From NCBI RefSeq assembly GCF_011058215.1, contig NZ_JAALFG010000005.1, forward strand, positions 1 to 64,000: a stretch of DNA of 64,000 nt. The letters run 5' to 3'. Of this stretch, positions 1-9,981 are shown in pieces. This DNA comes from Devosia aurantiaca. Lineage in GTDB: Bacteria > Pseudomonadota > Alphaproteobacteria > Rhizobiales > Devosiaceae. Both the position numbers and the translations under genes were made by a program. Positions within the stretch are counted from its first letter, which is position 1; the number at the start of each line of letters is the position of its first letter. Under the pieces are notes generated by a model. That model made no database searches and had not been told where the DNA came from. It worked only from the letters and a program-made list of their open reading frames with translations.

Positions 1-1055
1 GGCGCTGAGATGGGCGAAGCCCGACGCACGGATATGGCAGCGATAGGGCTTGTTGGTGCCATCGGACACCGGATAACTTGAACTGCCAGAAAGCGCTTCC
101 ACGGCGGCATAGATCTCTCCGGCCCGGGACGGCTTCGGTGTAGCCAAAGCTTGAAGTGATGGATCAGCGCTTCCATCGACTGCTTCTGCCGCTTGGGCGG
201 AACGACCTTGCCGTCGGCGATATGATCGGGTGCCGTCTGGTGCGTTGAGCTTGGCGACGCACTGGCTATGATTTCGTTGGCCTGGCGCATTTCTTCCATG
301 CGGACCAGGTAGCGATCATAACAGTCGCGGTCTTTTGATCAGATGTCGTTCCATTTCTAAGAAGCGCAGCGTCCGGGCTGCGGTTTGCGCAGTTCTGCAG
401 GCAGCGCCCGATGCGCGCACCATGACCATCTGGAGAAGCCCCTGCCCCGAGGCCTCTTCGAGCGGCGACGCCAATCGACATTGCGCGCCGAAAATGGTGC
501 CGGTCAGCCGCTGGTCAGTGTCGTCCAAAGCCTTGGGAGACTGGTGGCAGAACGACTCGATGTCGTCGACAAGCCTGCGGCGGTCCTGATGGACGCCACC
601 GGGACCCGGAAGTAGGCCACGTGCATGCGGGCGCCGGAGCGCTCGTAGAACACCATGAGCTTTCGCTGTTCGAAACCCCAAAGCGGGGGCGTCAGCGCGC
701 CGATGTCCATGGCCTGCGTGGTCCGTTCATCGTTGACCAAAGGCGCCCGATTTCGGCATAAAGCACGCCCGAATCAGCTGCGCACGACGCGGGACTTCGA
801 TGCCCAACCATGCGCTCGTGATCGCATGAGCATATTCCTGGTTCATCGGTACCGCGTAATCAGAGACGGTCAAATATCGCCCAGGCTGGAATAGAATCGG
901 CTGATCAACAATTGCCACGCGATCACAAGAGGCAATCTGCGGATCGACGCGCTCGACAAGCTCGCCAGTTCAGGATCATGCGCAGCACACCGTGCGCCGA
1001 GGGGTGCACGGGGCCGAAAATGAGAGTGAAGTTGCGAAACGTCGACTTCAGCCAT
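1..1055 (-). pseudogene. nuoD: nuoD relic (NADH-quinone oxidoreductase subunit D), decayed, 3' end outside window
   Basis: Fragments of NuoD, the 49-kDa quinone-site subunit of complex I, are readable in order but in changing minus-strand frames. They include VPMNQEYAHA and [13 protein letters not shown] (about 780-870), [17 protein letters not shown] (about 660-720), GGVHQD...LVDDIESFC (about 540-610) and [13 protein letters not shown] near position 50. No frame stays open for more than about 120 codons, and residues conserved in the family are changed as well as shifted, so this is a pseudogene and not one sequencing slip. It follows relics of nuoA, nuoB and nuoC in operon order, so it derives from a whole nuo operon that continues left of the window. 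Confidence 0.85.
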
Positions 1056-1660
1056 CAGTTCTTAGCCTTCTCGTCGCGGCAGCACGTAATCCGTGCCTTC
1101 CAAGGTGACAGGTAATCGAAAGAGCGGAATTCTGGGCTAGCGCGACGGGCTCGTAGACCACGCGCCGGCGCTCTTCGTCGTAACGGACTTCGACAAAGCC
1201 GGTCATCGGGAAGTCTTTGCGCAGCGGATGCCCGTCAGCCGTAGTCGGTAAGGATCCGCGCAGATCGGGATGACCGGAGAACAGCACGCCGAAGAGTCGT
1301 AGAGCTTCTCGCTCGAACCAGTTTGCGCCGGGATAGATGTCGCAAATCGACGGAACCGGCGTTTCGTCATCGGCCTGAAGCTTGACGCGAACGCGATGGT
1401 TCAGGTGCGGGCTCAGAAATGGTAGGCGACGTCGAAGCGGAATTCGCGCGCCGGATAGTCCGCACCGCAAACATCGAGGGAAGGCAATGAAGCGGCACTG
1501 CGGATCGTCACGCGAAAGCGCGCGACCTCGGCCCAATCGAGTCGCGCTCGATGTTGATCGTGTCCGAAGGCCACCTCGAAATCAGTGACGCGCTACCCAG
1601 GTGGTGGTGATATGCTCGCCTTGGTGCGCGTTGAGGCGGTCGAGAACTAATGGCCTGATC
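1048..1660 (-). pseudogene. nuoC: nuoC relic (NADH-quinone oxidoreductase subunit C)
   Basis: The C-terminal half of NuoC (30-kDa subunit) is in one frame at about 1080-1440: [52 protein letters not shown] and [19 protein letters not shown] are the family signature. The N-terminal half lies in other frames; only [11 protein letters not shown] is recognisable, and the next stretch reads as low-similarity arginine-rich sequence. The frame also runs past the expected C-terminus. Several indels separate these pieces, so a working protein is not possible. Boundaries are approximate. Confidence 0.85.
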
Positions 1661-2110
1661 CATGTCCCTGCCCCTAGCGCTCGATGGTGCAGATCTTGCG
1701 GCAAGTCACCGTAAAGCGCTTCAGCGGTCAGGCGGGCAGCAGGACACTAGACGTCCACCGGCAGCACGCGGTCGCAACCGCGAACGACGGAATAGGAATA
1801 GTGGCAATAGCCGCCGCCGTTGGCGCAGGAGCCATGAAATGACGTAGCGCGGCTCCGGCATCTGGTCGTAGACCTTGCGCAGAGCAGCGCCATCTTGTTG
1901 GTCAGCGTGCCAGCCACGATCAAGACGTCGGATTGGCGCGGCGACGCACGCGGCGCAGCACCGAAGCGCTCGACGTCGTAACGCGGCATCGACATCTGCA
2001 TCATTTCGACGGCGCAACAGGCCCGTCTGCATCCACATCAGCGAACCGGTGCGTGCCCAGGTGATGAGCTGTGCCACGGTCAGAAAATGAACCACTGAAG
2101 CTTATAAGCG
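1661..2110 (-). pseudogene. nuoB: nuoB relic (NADH-quinone oxidoreductase subunit B)
   Basis: NuoB, the subunit that carries Fe-S cluster N2, is present in pieces: [12 protein letters not shown], then [48 protein letters not shown] and YSVVRGCDR, each in a different frame. Near 2000 several bases that should encode the Phe-Gly-Leu-Ala stretch before the paired cysteines are missing and adjacent codons are substituted. A multi-base deletion of that kind argues for genuine decay. The remnant lies between the nuoC and nuoA relics in the usual operon order. Confidence 0.85.
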
Positions 2111-2194
2111 GTTCGTGACGCCAGTGAGAACGGATCGTCAGCTCAGCAGACCTGGTGCCGGATCAGCACGGTGTTTCAACGTGACCAGAGGAGA

Positions 2195-2554
2195 AGCGGT
2201 GCTCAATCCATTCGAAGGCTCTGCCGCCATTCATAGATAAAGCCGATGTTCACATGAGGAGAGAATGTCATCGACCAGAAGGCCGAACCAGCCCACATCC
2301 CGGAATGCGACGGCCCATGGAAACAGGAACGCGACTTCAAGATCGAAGATGATGAAGAGGATAGCGACCAGGTAAAGCGGACATCGACCTTCATGAGGGG
2401 CATGGGGCGCCTGAATCCAGCTGAAGGCCGAAACCTTTCCGGATCGGGCCTTCACGAGTGACCAGAAACGGCGCCACCAGCAAAGCCAGGGCGATAACGG
2501 CAGCAAGGCCGATAAGAGGACAATCGGCAGGTAAGCGCTGAGCAAATCGTTCAT
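2195..2554 (-). pseudogene. nuoA: nuoA relic (NADH-quinone oxidoreductase subunit A)
   Basis: NuoA is a small three-helix membrane subunit. The start ([12 protein letters not shown], from 2554) and the hallmark stretch [19 protein letters not shown] are intact. The first cytoplasmic loop and the C-terminus (NIGFIYEW near 2230) are in other frames, so at least three or four indels are present. This is the first gene of the relic operon nuoA-B-C-D. Conservation of the membrane segment suggests the loss is recent enough for identity to be unmistakable. Confidence 0.85.
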
Positions 2555-2861
2555 GCGGCAGCCTAGTTTTCAGACGGCCAGAGCGGCCGATGGGCGTGCG
2601 AGGAATCGATGCAATTGGGGCATGCGAACCGACACGGCGGTGATGGGCAACGGATTGAACTAAGCATCAACCGTTTCAGGGAAAGAAAACATGAGCGAAA
2701 ACATCATGTAACAAGCTGGCGTGAACAAAGGCAACCTGCCTTTGGCATGAATAACTCTGCTTTTTGCTGTGCCAAAAACCAAAACGGCGAACCGATCGCT
2801 CGGTCCGCCGCATTGGGTTGCAAGTTAGATAGTGGCGAGCATAGCCCGCCACACTGCAATC
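2555..2861. other. intergenic region upstream of nuoA relic; hairpins, no gene seen
   Basis: No convincing coding sequence is visible. There is an 8-bp stem with a 3-base loop at 2726-2744 (CAAAGGCA/TGCCTTTG). A second short stem (GTGGCG/CGCCAC) lies at about 2832-2852, just beyond the stop of the neighbouring outer-membrane protein gene and placed to act as its terminator, though it lacks a clear T-run. Confidence 0.4.
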
Positions 2862-3410
2862 TTAGAAGTGGTAGAAGACGCCGACGGTTGCCTTGGCGGC
2901 TTCGAAGAAGTCGTCATCAGCGTCGTCGAACGAGCCAACGCCAACAACTTCACCACGAACCGACACAGCGTCGGTCACAGCGAACTCAACGCCGCCACCG
3001 AGCTGGTAGAGGCCAACGCTGTCGTCGCCATCGGTGGCAACGCCAACGCCACCGAGGGCGTAAACGAGGACGGGTCGGTGACGACTGCGCCAGCGCGGAG
3101 GTTAGCGAAGAACTGACCCTGGTCGACGATGTCGTCGCCCCAGACGTAGTCGCCGGTGACTTCAACACCAACCAGGAACGGGTCGGCCGGGATGAAGTTC
3201 ACGCCAACAGCAGCGCCGATAACGCCAGCGGCGTCAATGTCGTCAGCGAAGAAACCGCCGGCGCGGGCACCGACGTAGAGACTTTCCCAGTCAAAGCCGT
3301 ACGATTCCATGATCGGCTGCGGGAGTCGGGATGATGAGGTCAGCAGCAGAGGCTGCGACCGAACCAATGGCGGCGAGCGAAACGCCGAGAAGAAGCTTGC
3401 GAATGATCAT
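2862..3410 (-). CDS. outer membrane beta-barrel protein, tandem copy 1 (frameshifted in this sequence)
   Basis: Small porin-like protein of the alphaproteobacterial Omp25/opacity type: signal peptide (MIIRKLLLGVSLAAIGSV, cleavage after ASA), then an 8-strand-type barrel ending in ATVGVFYHF, with the terminal Phe that the BAM machinery recognises. Two single-base differences from copy 2 break the frame: an extra C after LIIPTP (about 3325) and a missing base after AVVTD (about 3077). They compensate in length (549 bp is divisible by 3), but the segment between them reads out of frame. From the mature N-terminus to FYH it is nearly identical to the copy at 3448-4047. Either a recent duplicate being lost or two sequencing errors. 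Confidence 0.65.
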
Positions 3411-3447
3411 TTTTGCCTCACGCTAGATGTTCGATAAATTTGACAGA

Positions 3448-4047
3448 TCAGAACCAGGTCGCAACGCGCGGATGCCCTGTTTGGCCTTTGCCGATCCGAT
3501 GGTAGAAGACGCCGACGGTTGCCTTGGCGGCTTCGAAGAAGTCGTCATCAGCGTCGTCGAACGAGCCGATACCAACAACTTCACCACGAACCGACACAGC
3601 GTCGGTCACAGCGAACTCAACGCCGCCACCGAGCTGGTAGAGGCCAACGCTGTCGTCGCCATCGGTGGCAACGCCAACGCCACCGAGGGCGTAAACGAGA
3701 ACGGAGTCGGTGACGACTGCGCCAGCGCGGAGGTTAGCGAAGAACTGACCCTGGTCGACGATGTCGTCGCCCCAAACGTAGTCGCCGGTCACTTCAACAC
3801 CAACCAGGAACGGGTCGGCCGGGATGAAGTTCACGCCAACAGCGGCACCGATAACGCCAGCGGCGTCGATGTCGTCAGCGAAGAAACCGCCAGCGCGGGC
3901 ACCAACGTAGAGGCCTTCCCAATCGAAGCCCGAAGCAGATGCGATGATCGGCTGCGGGGTGGTCGGGATGATGAGGTCAGCGGCCTGAGCGCCACCAACC
4001 ATCAGAGCTGCGGCGGAAACGCCGAGAACCAAAGAACGTACAAACAT
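3448..4047 (-). CDS. outer membrane beta-barrel (porin-family) protein, tandem copy 2
   Basis: A 199-residue protein with a Sec signal peptide (MFVRSLVLGVSAAALMVG, AQA cleavage site) followed by GFDWEGLYVGARAGGFF, a typical opening strand of alphaproteobacterial Omp25-like barrels, and alternating beta-hairpins rich in Gly, Val and Asp. It probably acts as a structural or permeability barrel in the outer membrane. The start at 4047 is the only Met placed before a signal peptide. Unlike copy 1, the expected C-terminal FYHF-stop is replaced after FYH by an extension ending ATWF; identity with copy 1 breaks exactly there, so that is the duplication junction. A terminal aromatic Phe is nevertheless preserved. 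Confidence 0.8.
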   Translation of the reverse strand: MFVRSLVLGVSAAALMVGGAQAADLIIPTTPQPIIASASGFDWEGLYVGARAGGFFADDIDAAGVIGAAVGVNFIPADPFLVGVEVTGDYVWGDDIVDQGQFFANLRAGAVVTDSVLVYALGGVGVATDGDDSVGLYQLGGGVEFAVTDAVSVRGEVVGIGSFDDADDDFFEAAKATVGVFYHRIGKGQTGHPRVATWF

Positions 4048-4311
4048 GCTTGCACTCCCAATAGAGTTAACCGTAGTCGAGCCGATAGATGCCTCAAGCT
4101 CCTGGGCCTGACAAGAGAGCCAAACGCCAAATTGGGCGGTTCGGCTAACGCACGGTGACCATTTGAAGGCACCTGTTGCAGGAATGTCCCGCAATTGGCT
4201 CATTTTGAAACAAATGCCCTTAGAAAGCGTCGGTTTGTTGGTTGTGCCGAGGTCGAATTCGGTCCTTCCGAACGAATAGCGAGTCGATTCTAAGTGCTTT
4301 GGTAAGGAGAA

Positions 4312-4335
4312 GGCCGCGAGCGACTGCCCGCGGCC
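4312..4335 (-). terminator. possible terminator of msrA
   Basis: A 7-bp perfect stem (GGCCGCG/CGCGGCC) with a 10-base loop lies about 10 bp beyond the msrA stop codon. On the minus strand it is followed by TTCTCCTT, which is pyrimidine-rich but not a clean T-run, so termination is only suggested. Confidence 0.4.
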
Positions 4336-4345
4336 ACAGTAAGAG

Positions 4346-5047
4346 TCAGGCTGCTGGGAGCGTGCCGACAAGCACAGGGTCGGCGCGGAAGTGGTCCGGG
4401 AAGATTTGTTCGAGCGCTGCAACCTTGGGCAGGTCGTGGACGACGATATAGGGCCATTCCGGGTTCAGCGTCAGGAAGTCCTGATGATACTGCTCGGCAG
4501 GATAGAACGCCTTGAACTGTTCCAGCGTCGTAACGATCGGCCCTTCGAACAACCCAGCCGAGTCGAGCTGGGCGATATAGGCCTTGGCCACCGCCTCCTG
4601 ATCCGGGCTCGTCACGAAAATGGTCGAGCGGTACTGCGTGCCGTGATCGGGACCCTGGTAATTAAGCTGCGTCGGGTTGTGAGCGACCGAGAAATAGATC
4701 TGCAAGAGCGTGCCGAAGCTGATCTGGCCTGGATCGTAGGTGATCTCGACAGTCTCGGCGTGTCCTGTGTCGCCCCGACCGGTTTGCTCATAGGTAGCCG
4801 TCTCGGCCGAACCACCGGAATAGCCCGACACTGCACTGGTCACGCCCTTGACGCGCTGGAACACGCCCTGAACGCCCCAGAAGCAGCCGCCGGCGAGAAT
4901 GGCCTTTGCCGTGCTGCCGGTTTCGGTCAGGTCCTGCGCGGGCGACGGAATGACGACCGGCGCTTCCTGGGCAATGACTGGCCTCAGGCTTGCGACGAGC
5001 GGCAGGGCGGCAAGCCCAAGGAGAAGGGAACGGCGGTGAATGGGCAT
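4346..5047 (-). CDS. msrA: peptide-methionine (S)-S-oxide reductase MsrA, exported
   Basis: Reduces methionine-S-sulfoxide in proteins back to methionine. The catalytic motif GCFWG is present, with family segments GYSGG, GDTGHAETVEITYDP, HNPTQLNYQGPDHGTQYRS and FYPAEQYHQDFL. The N-terminus is a signal sequence with a twin arginine (HRRSLLLGLAALPLV), so this copy should act in the periplasm and not the cytosol. Length 233 aa fits MsrA plus leader. The start at 5047 is preceded by GAGG at suitable distance; the upstream in-frame extension lacks a better site. No msrB lies nearby, and the gene appears monocistronic. Confidence 0.9.
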   Translation of the reverse strand: MPIHRRSLLLGLAALPLVASLRPVIAQEAPVVIPSPAQDLTETGSTAKAILAGGCFWGVQGVFQRVKGVTSAVSGYSGGSAETATYEQTGRGDTGHAETVEITYDPGQISFGTLLQIYFSVAHNPTQLNYQGPDHGTQYRSTIFVTSPDQEAVAKAYIAQLDSAGLFEGPIVTTLEQFKAFYPAEQYHQDFLTLNPEWPYIVVHDLPKVAALEQIFPDHFRADPVLVGTLPAA

Positions 5048-5157
5048 GATGACCTCGGCGCTGAATTGGCTAACGGCTTGTTCGCCCACTATGCGTCCGA
5101 AGTTACAGGCCGACAAACACTGTCACGCCACGGTGAAGCCTCAGCTTGCCTGAGACA

Positions 5158-8100
5158 TCAGGCTGGCATTGCCCCGGCGGCCGTCGTGTCGATGCAGACA
5201 TGGCGCTCGAGCAGGAGCAGTCCAGCCTGATCTACCGCGGTTAGCAATGGCACGATCGGGCCGGAACGAGCGGCCAGCGCCGATCGAACGGCCTTGAGCC
5301 CTGCCCCGTCGCCAAAATAGGCGACGGCATCGAACGTCTCAACCAAACCATTTTCGAGCGTCGACAGAAGCGGCCGGCAACCGGCTTGCTCGGCCATCGC
5401 CTGCTGCGCCTCTAGGTGTTGCTCGGTAGGACCGAGGCACAGCACGACACCACGGCGCCCGAAATGCAGGACATTGCTTTCGCCGGTCGGCCCCGGCATC
5501 ACCATCGCAGCCGGGTCGACAGCGTGTGCGCCTTGCGTGAAGCGCGGGAGATAATGCGGGCCGCCAGCCTTGGGACCGGTGCCGGACAGCCCCTCGCCAC
5601 CAAAGGGCTGCGATCCGACGACGGCACCGATCTGGTTGCGGTTGACGTAGATATTGCCAGCCCGGACGCTTCTGGAGAGCTGCCGCACGCGCGACGAGAT
5701 CCGGGTGTGAAGCCCGAAGGTCAGCCCGTAGCCGCTGGCATTGATGGCGGTGACGACCTCATCGAGCTCGGCCGCTTTGAACGTCGCGACATGCAGTACC
5801 GGTCCAAAGATTTCCTCGCTGAGCTCCTCGATGCCGGCAATGCGCAACACCGCGGGCGCCACAAACGTGCCCTCTTCCGGCTCCGCCAGCTGATGGATCA
5901 GCTTTCCGGCCCGCGCATAGGTCTCGACATGCGTGAGGATTTTGGCGCGCGCCGCGGCGTCGATCACCGGACCGATATCGGTCGCGAGATTCCAAGGATT
6001 GCCAAGCCGCAGCTCGTTCATCGCGCCCTTCAGCATGTGCAGGGTGCGCTCGGCGGCGTCTTCCTGCACATAAAGAACGCGCAGCGCCGAACAGCGCTGG
6101 CCAGCGGACTGGAAAGCCGAGGCCAGAATATCGCGCACCGCCTGCTCAGGCAGAGCAGTCGAATCCACGATCATCGCGTTGAGACCGCCGGTTTCGGCGA
6201 TCAAGGGTGCGGTGGGCGCCAGATTAGCGGCCATCGCGCAATCAATGCTGTGCGCGGTCGGCAGCGAGCCGGTGAAGACGACACCATTTACCGCCGGGTT
6301 TGAAACCAGTGCCTGCCCTACCTCCCCGCCGCCCGGCAGAAGCTGGACGGCATCGGCGGCGATGCCTGCTTCGTGCATCATCTGCACCGCGCGATAGGCA
6401 ATCAGCGGCGTTTGCGGCGCCGGCTTGGCGAGCACGGCATTGCCGGCGACCAGAGCGGCAGCGATCTGGCCGGTAAAAATCGCCAGCGGAAAATTCCACG
6501 GCGAGATCGCGACGACCACGCCCAGCGGAGCCGCTGGAGCCTGCTGTTCGGCCTGCTCGGCGTAATAACGCAGGAAGTCGACCGCTTCGCGCACCTCGGC
6601 CACGGCATCGGCCCAAGTCTTTCCAGCCTCTCGCGCCAGCAGGGCAAACAGTTCGGCGCGGTTGGCCTCGTAGAGGTCGGCCGTGGCGCGCAGCAGGTCG
6701 GCACGCTTGCCCACCGGCACGCGTGACCAGTCCGAACCCCTCGCTGCGGCGATGGCCAAACTGACATCCTCGACTGCGGCTTCTGCCACGTTGCCGACAT
6801 GATCTCGCCGATCAGCCGGGTTAATCACTGGCTTGGCGCCGCGCATCGCTGTCGGTCCGGCGAGGATTGGGCGCGCCTGCCACTGCGCTTTTTCGAAGGC
6901 ATGACGAGCGTCATCCACCTCGCCAAAAGCGATGGGATCGGTAAGGTCGAGCCCTGCGGAGTTTCGCCGAGGCGCAAAGATCGCTTGCGGCGCCGGAATG
7001 GCCGGATTGGCGATCGCTTCACCGAGAGCAAGGATCTTGCCGATCGGATCCTCGGCGACGGCGGACGCCGGAATGTGCTCGTCGGAGATCTGATAAACGA
7101 AGGAACCATTGGCGCCGTTTTCGAGCAGCCGCCGCACGAGATAGGCCAGAAGATCCTTGTGCGCCCCCACCGGCGCATAGATGCGCGTGCGCGTTCCGGC
7201 CGTGGTGCGCAGCACATCGTGCAGGCGCTCACCCATGCCGTGGAGGCGCTGGAATTCGTATGTTTCCGGCGTGCGTCCAGCCTCCTTCGCCAGATGCAGA
7301 ACGGCAGCCGCGGTATGCGCATTGTGCGAGGCAAATTGCGGATAGATGCTCGGCGAGGCAAAGAGGCGACGCGCTGCCCGCAAGATAGCTGATGTCGGTC
7401 GACGCCTTGCGGGTAAAGACCGGATAGCCATCCAGCCCCATGACCTGCGCACGCTTGATCTCGGCGTCCCAGTAGGCGCCCTTAACCAGCCGCACCATGA
7501 TCCGCCGGTCAAGAGCGCTGGCGGTGGCCTCGAGCCAATCGATCAGCGGCAAGACGCGTTTGCCATAGGCCTGCACCACGACGCCAAAACCGTCCCAGCC
7601 TGCCAGTTCCGGCGTCGTCAGGACTTCGGCGATGATATCGAGCGACAGATCGAGGCGATCGGCCTCTTCGGCATCGATGTTGAAGCCCATATTGGCCTTC
7701 TTGGCCGCGATCGCGAGCTGGCGCGTGACCGCCACCAATTCGGTCATGACCCGCTTGCGCTGAGCGACCTCATAGCGCGGGTGGAGTGCAGAAAGCTTGA
7801 TCGAAATGCCCGGATTGTCGCGCACCGACTTGGCGGTGCAATGCGGCGCCAGTCGCGCGATTGCCGAAGCATAGGCATCGAGATAGCGTGCCGCGTCCTC
7901 CGAGGTGCGGGCGGCCTCGCCCAGCATGTCGTAGGAGTAGCGATAGCCCAGCGCTTCGGGCTTGCGGGCATTGCTGATGGCTTCCTGGATGGTACGGCCG
8001 AAGACGAACTGACTGCCTAAAAGCCGCATGGCTTGCGCAACGGCCGTCCGGATGACGGGCTCGCCGAGCCGAGCCACCGCGCGATGCAGCGCATTCTTTG

Positions 8101-8533
8101 GCCCGACTTCGGGCTCGCCCAAAACGTCCGATGTCAGGTTCAGCGCCCAGGACGAGAAATTGACCAGCGCGCTCGACGAGCCACCAAAATGGCTTTCCCA
8201 GTTGAGGCCACCGACCTTGTCGTGGATCAGCGCATCGACAGTCTGGGCGTCCGGCACGCGCAGAAGCGCTTCCGCCAGGGACATCAGGGCGACGCCTTCA
8301 TCGGTCGCGAGCCCGTACTCGGCGAGAAACGACTCCATCAGCCCGAGGCGATTGCCGGCGCGCACCGTTTCCACCAGCGTTTCCGCGTGGGTCGAAATGG
8401 CCTCGCGATCCGCCTCTGTCAGGCCCGTTTCCGAAATGAGCTGGCGGACCAGACTGGCCTCATCGGCAAGATTCTTGGCGCGAAAAGCGAGACGTGCATC
8501 AGCAATGTCGGACAAGGAAGCGCTCCATGGCAT
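5158..8533 (-). CDS. putA: bifunctional proline dehydrogenase / L-glutamate-gamma-semialdehyde dehydrogenase PutA (one frameshift)
   Basis: Oxidises proline to glutamate in two steps. The N-terminal half (before about 7385) is the FAD-linked proline dehydrogenase barrel ([26 protein letters not shown]). The C-terminal half is an NAD-dependent aldehyde dehydrogenase ([27 protein letters not shown], catalytic Cys in [10 protein letters not shown]), followed by the short C-terminal PutA domain. There is no N-terminal ribbon-helix-helix repressor domain, which fits control by the separate divergent regulator. One extra base near 7385, where SYLA should run into [14 protein letters not shown], splits the frame. 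The rest is intact over about 1,125 codons, so I treat the shift as a sequencing error. Confidence 0.9.
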
Positions 8534-8650
8534 GCCTTCTAAGGCACCTGAGCAATGCCAGAACGCTTGCAGGCGTTTCGCCTTTTCAGGCTGCCGCTGG
8601 TCACATTTCGCGTTATATTCGGCATGCAATTGCGGACGATCGCCTACACC

Positions 8651-9133
8651 ATGAAGAATAACGACACTTTAGACCAGATCGACCAACACATCCTGGCTGA
8701 GCTGGCGCGCGACGCCCGCATCAGCGTGGCGGAACTCAGCCGTCGCGTGAACCTCAGCAAAACGCCCTGCCAGGCGCGGATCAACCGCCTCGAACAGGCA
8801 GGCTATATTCTCGGATATCGCGCGATTATCGATCCGGAGCGCCTGGGCAGGCCCCACGTCGCCTTCGTGGAAGTCAAGCTCAGCGATACCCGCAACGCGG
8901 CACTGGCGGCCTTCAACAAGGCGGTGCAGGCCATTCCCGAGATCGAACAGGCGCATATGATCGCTTCAAGCTTCGACTACCTGCTCAAGGTTCGCACGCA
9001 GGATATCGCCGAATATCGAGAGGTTCTGGGCGAAAAGATCAGCAGCCTGCCCCACATCGCCCATACCAGCACGCATGTTTCGATGGAGGCCGTCAAAGGC
9101 GACGCGCCGAGCCTGAAGTCCAAGACGGGCTAG
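8651..9133 (+). CDS. putR: Lrp/AsnC-family transcriptional regulator, probable PutR
   Basis: A 160-aa Lrp/AsnC protein: N-terminal winged helix-turn-helix (LDQIDQHILAELARDARI, AELSRRVNLSKTPCQARI) and C-terminal RAM ligand-binding domain (HVAFVEVKLSD...HMIASSFDYLLKVRTQDI). It is divergent from putA with a 117-bp gap, the arrangement seen for PutR, the proline-responsive activator of putA in several alphaproteobacteria; the specific role here is inferred from position. Longer in-frame starts exist from 8555, but the ATG at 8651 begins the conserved domain. It probably also represses itself, as is common in the family. Confidence 0.88.
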   Translation: MKNNDTLDQIDQHILAELARDARISVAELSRRVNLSKTPCQARINRLEQAGYILGYRAIIDPERLGRPHVAFVEVKLSDTRNAALAAFNKAVQAIPEIEQAHMIASSFDYLLKVRTQDIAEYREVLGEKISSLPHIAHTSTHVSMEAVKGDAPSLKSKTG

Positions 9134-9159
9134 ACGCGGCGGGGCTGCCTCTGGGCACT

Positions 9160-9981
9160 TCAGCTCTTGCCAAGAATCGCGCGAGCCCTGGCAACCACCG
9201 GGGCATCGACCATGCGGCCATCGACCTCGAAGGCGCCATCTCTTTCGGCTGCGCGCTGCAGCACGCGATTGGCCCAGTCGCGCTGCGCTGCGCTCGGGCT
9301 GAAAGCCGCGTTGAGGATGGGAACAAGACTGGGATGGACGCAGGTGGCGCCGTCAAAGCCATGCTGTGCGGCCTCCCGCGCCGCGGCTCCGACCCCAGCT
9401 TGGTCCGAGTAATCAGCCGTGGATTGGAGCAACCCGAAGGAGAGCAGTCCCTGCTCCTTGGCGGCATAGTGAACCAGCAGTTTTGGCAGCCGCAGCACAT
9501 CGGGTGTCGGTTCGGCGCCGAGCGACAAAGCCAGGTCTTCGCCGCCCACCGAGAGACCGAGCAGGCGCGGCGCCTTGACGATAACACGCGCATCCAGAAC
9601 CGCCCCGATATCTTCCAGCAGGGCGACAAAGGTGATCGGCGGCCGTCCGGTCTCTGCACCCACTTTATCCAGGGCAGCGATCAGCTCGACAATGTCTTCG
9701 GCTCTTCGCACCTTGGGCACATACAGCGTTGCGGCCCCGGCGCGGCATGCTGCAGCCGCGTCTTCGACAACTCTTTCGCCGCTGTTGATGCGCACGAAGA
9801 CGCTTGCCCCGTTGCGACCGACAGCTTTGACGGTCTCCAGCAAATGCTCTCGTGCCTGATCCTTGGCATCTTCCGGAACAGCGTCCTCGAGGTCGAGGAT
9901 GATCGCATCGGCGCCGCGCTCATGCGCCTTGGCAAGAAAGCGCTCGGAATGCGCCGGGACGTAGAGCAGCGAGCGGATCAT
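9160..9981 (-). CDS. HpcH/HpaI aldolase / CitE-like citrate lyase family protein (acyl-CoA lyase)
   Basis: A 273-aa CitE-type TIM barrel. Signature segments are RSLLYVPAHSERF, ADAIILDLEDAVPEDAK, VFVRINS, VPKVRRAEDI, ALLEDIGAV and SVGGEDLALSLGAE. The family cleaves beta-hydroxyacyl-CoAs such as malyl-CoA or citramalyl-CoA with Mg2+. The start overlaps the preceding CoA-transferase gene by 4 bp, so the two are translationally coupled. A CoA-transferase activating a hydroxy-acid and this lyase splitting it is a known two-step pattern (for example citramalate to pyruvate plus acetyl-CoA). The actual substrate here is not visible in the sequence. It is the last gene of the LacI-led operon. Confidence 0.85.
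   Translation of the reverse strand: MIRSLLYVPAHSERFLAKAHERGADAIILDLEDAVPEDAKDQAREHLLETVKAVGRNGASVFVRINSGERVVEDAAAACRAGAATLYVPKVRRAEDIVELIAALDKVGAETGRPPITFVALLEDIGAVLDARVIVKAPRLLGLSVGGEDLALSLGAEPTPDVLRLPKLLVHYAAKEQGLLSFGLLQSTADYSDQAGVGAAAREAAQHGFDGATCVHPSLVPILNAAFSPSAAQRDWANRVLQRAAERDGAFEVDGRMVDAPVVARARAILGKS

Noticed and set aside
2609-4158. Long plus-strand frames across the outer-membrane gene pair
   Set aside because: They repeat because the real minus-strand genes are duplicated; the minus-strand products have signal peptides and barrel strands.
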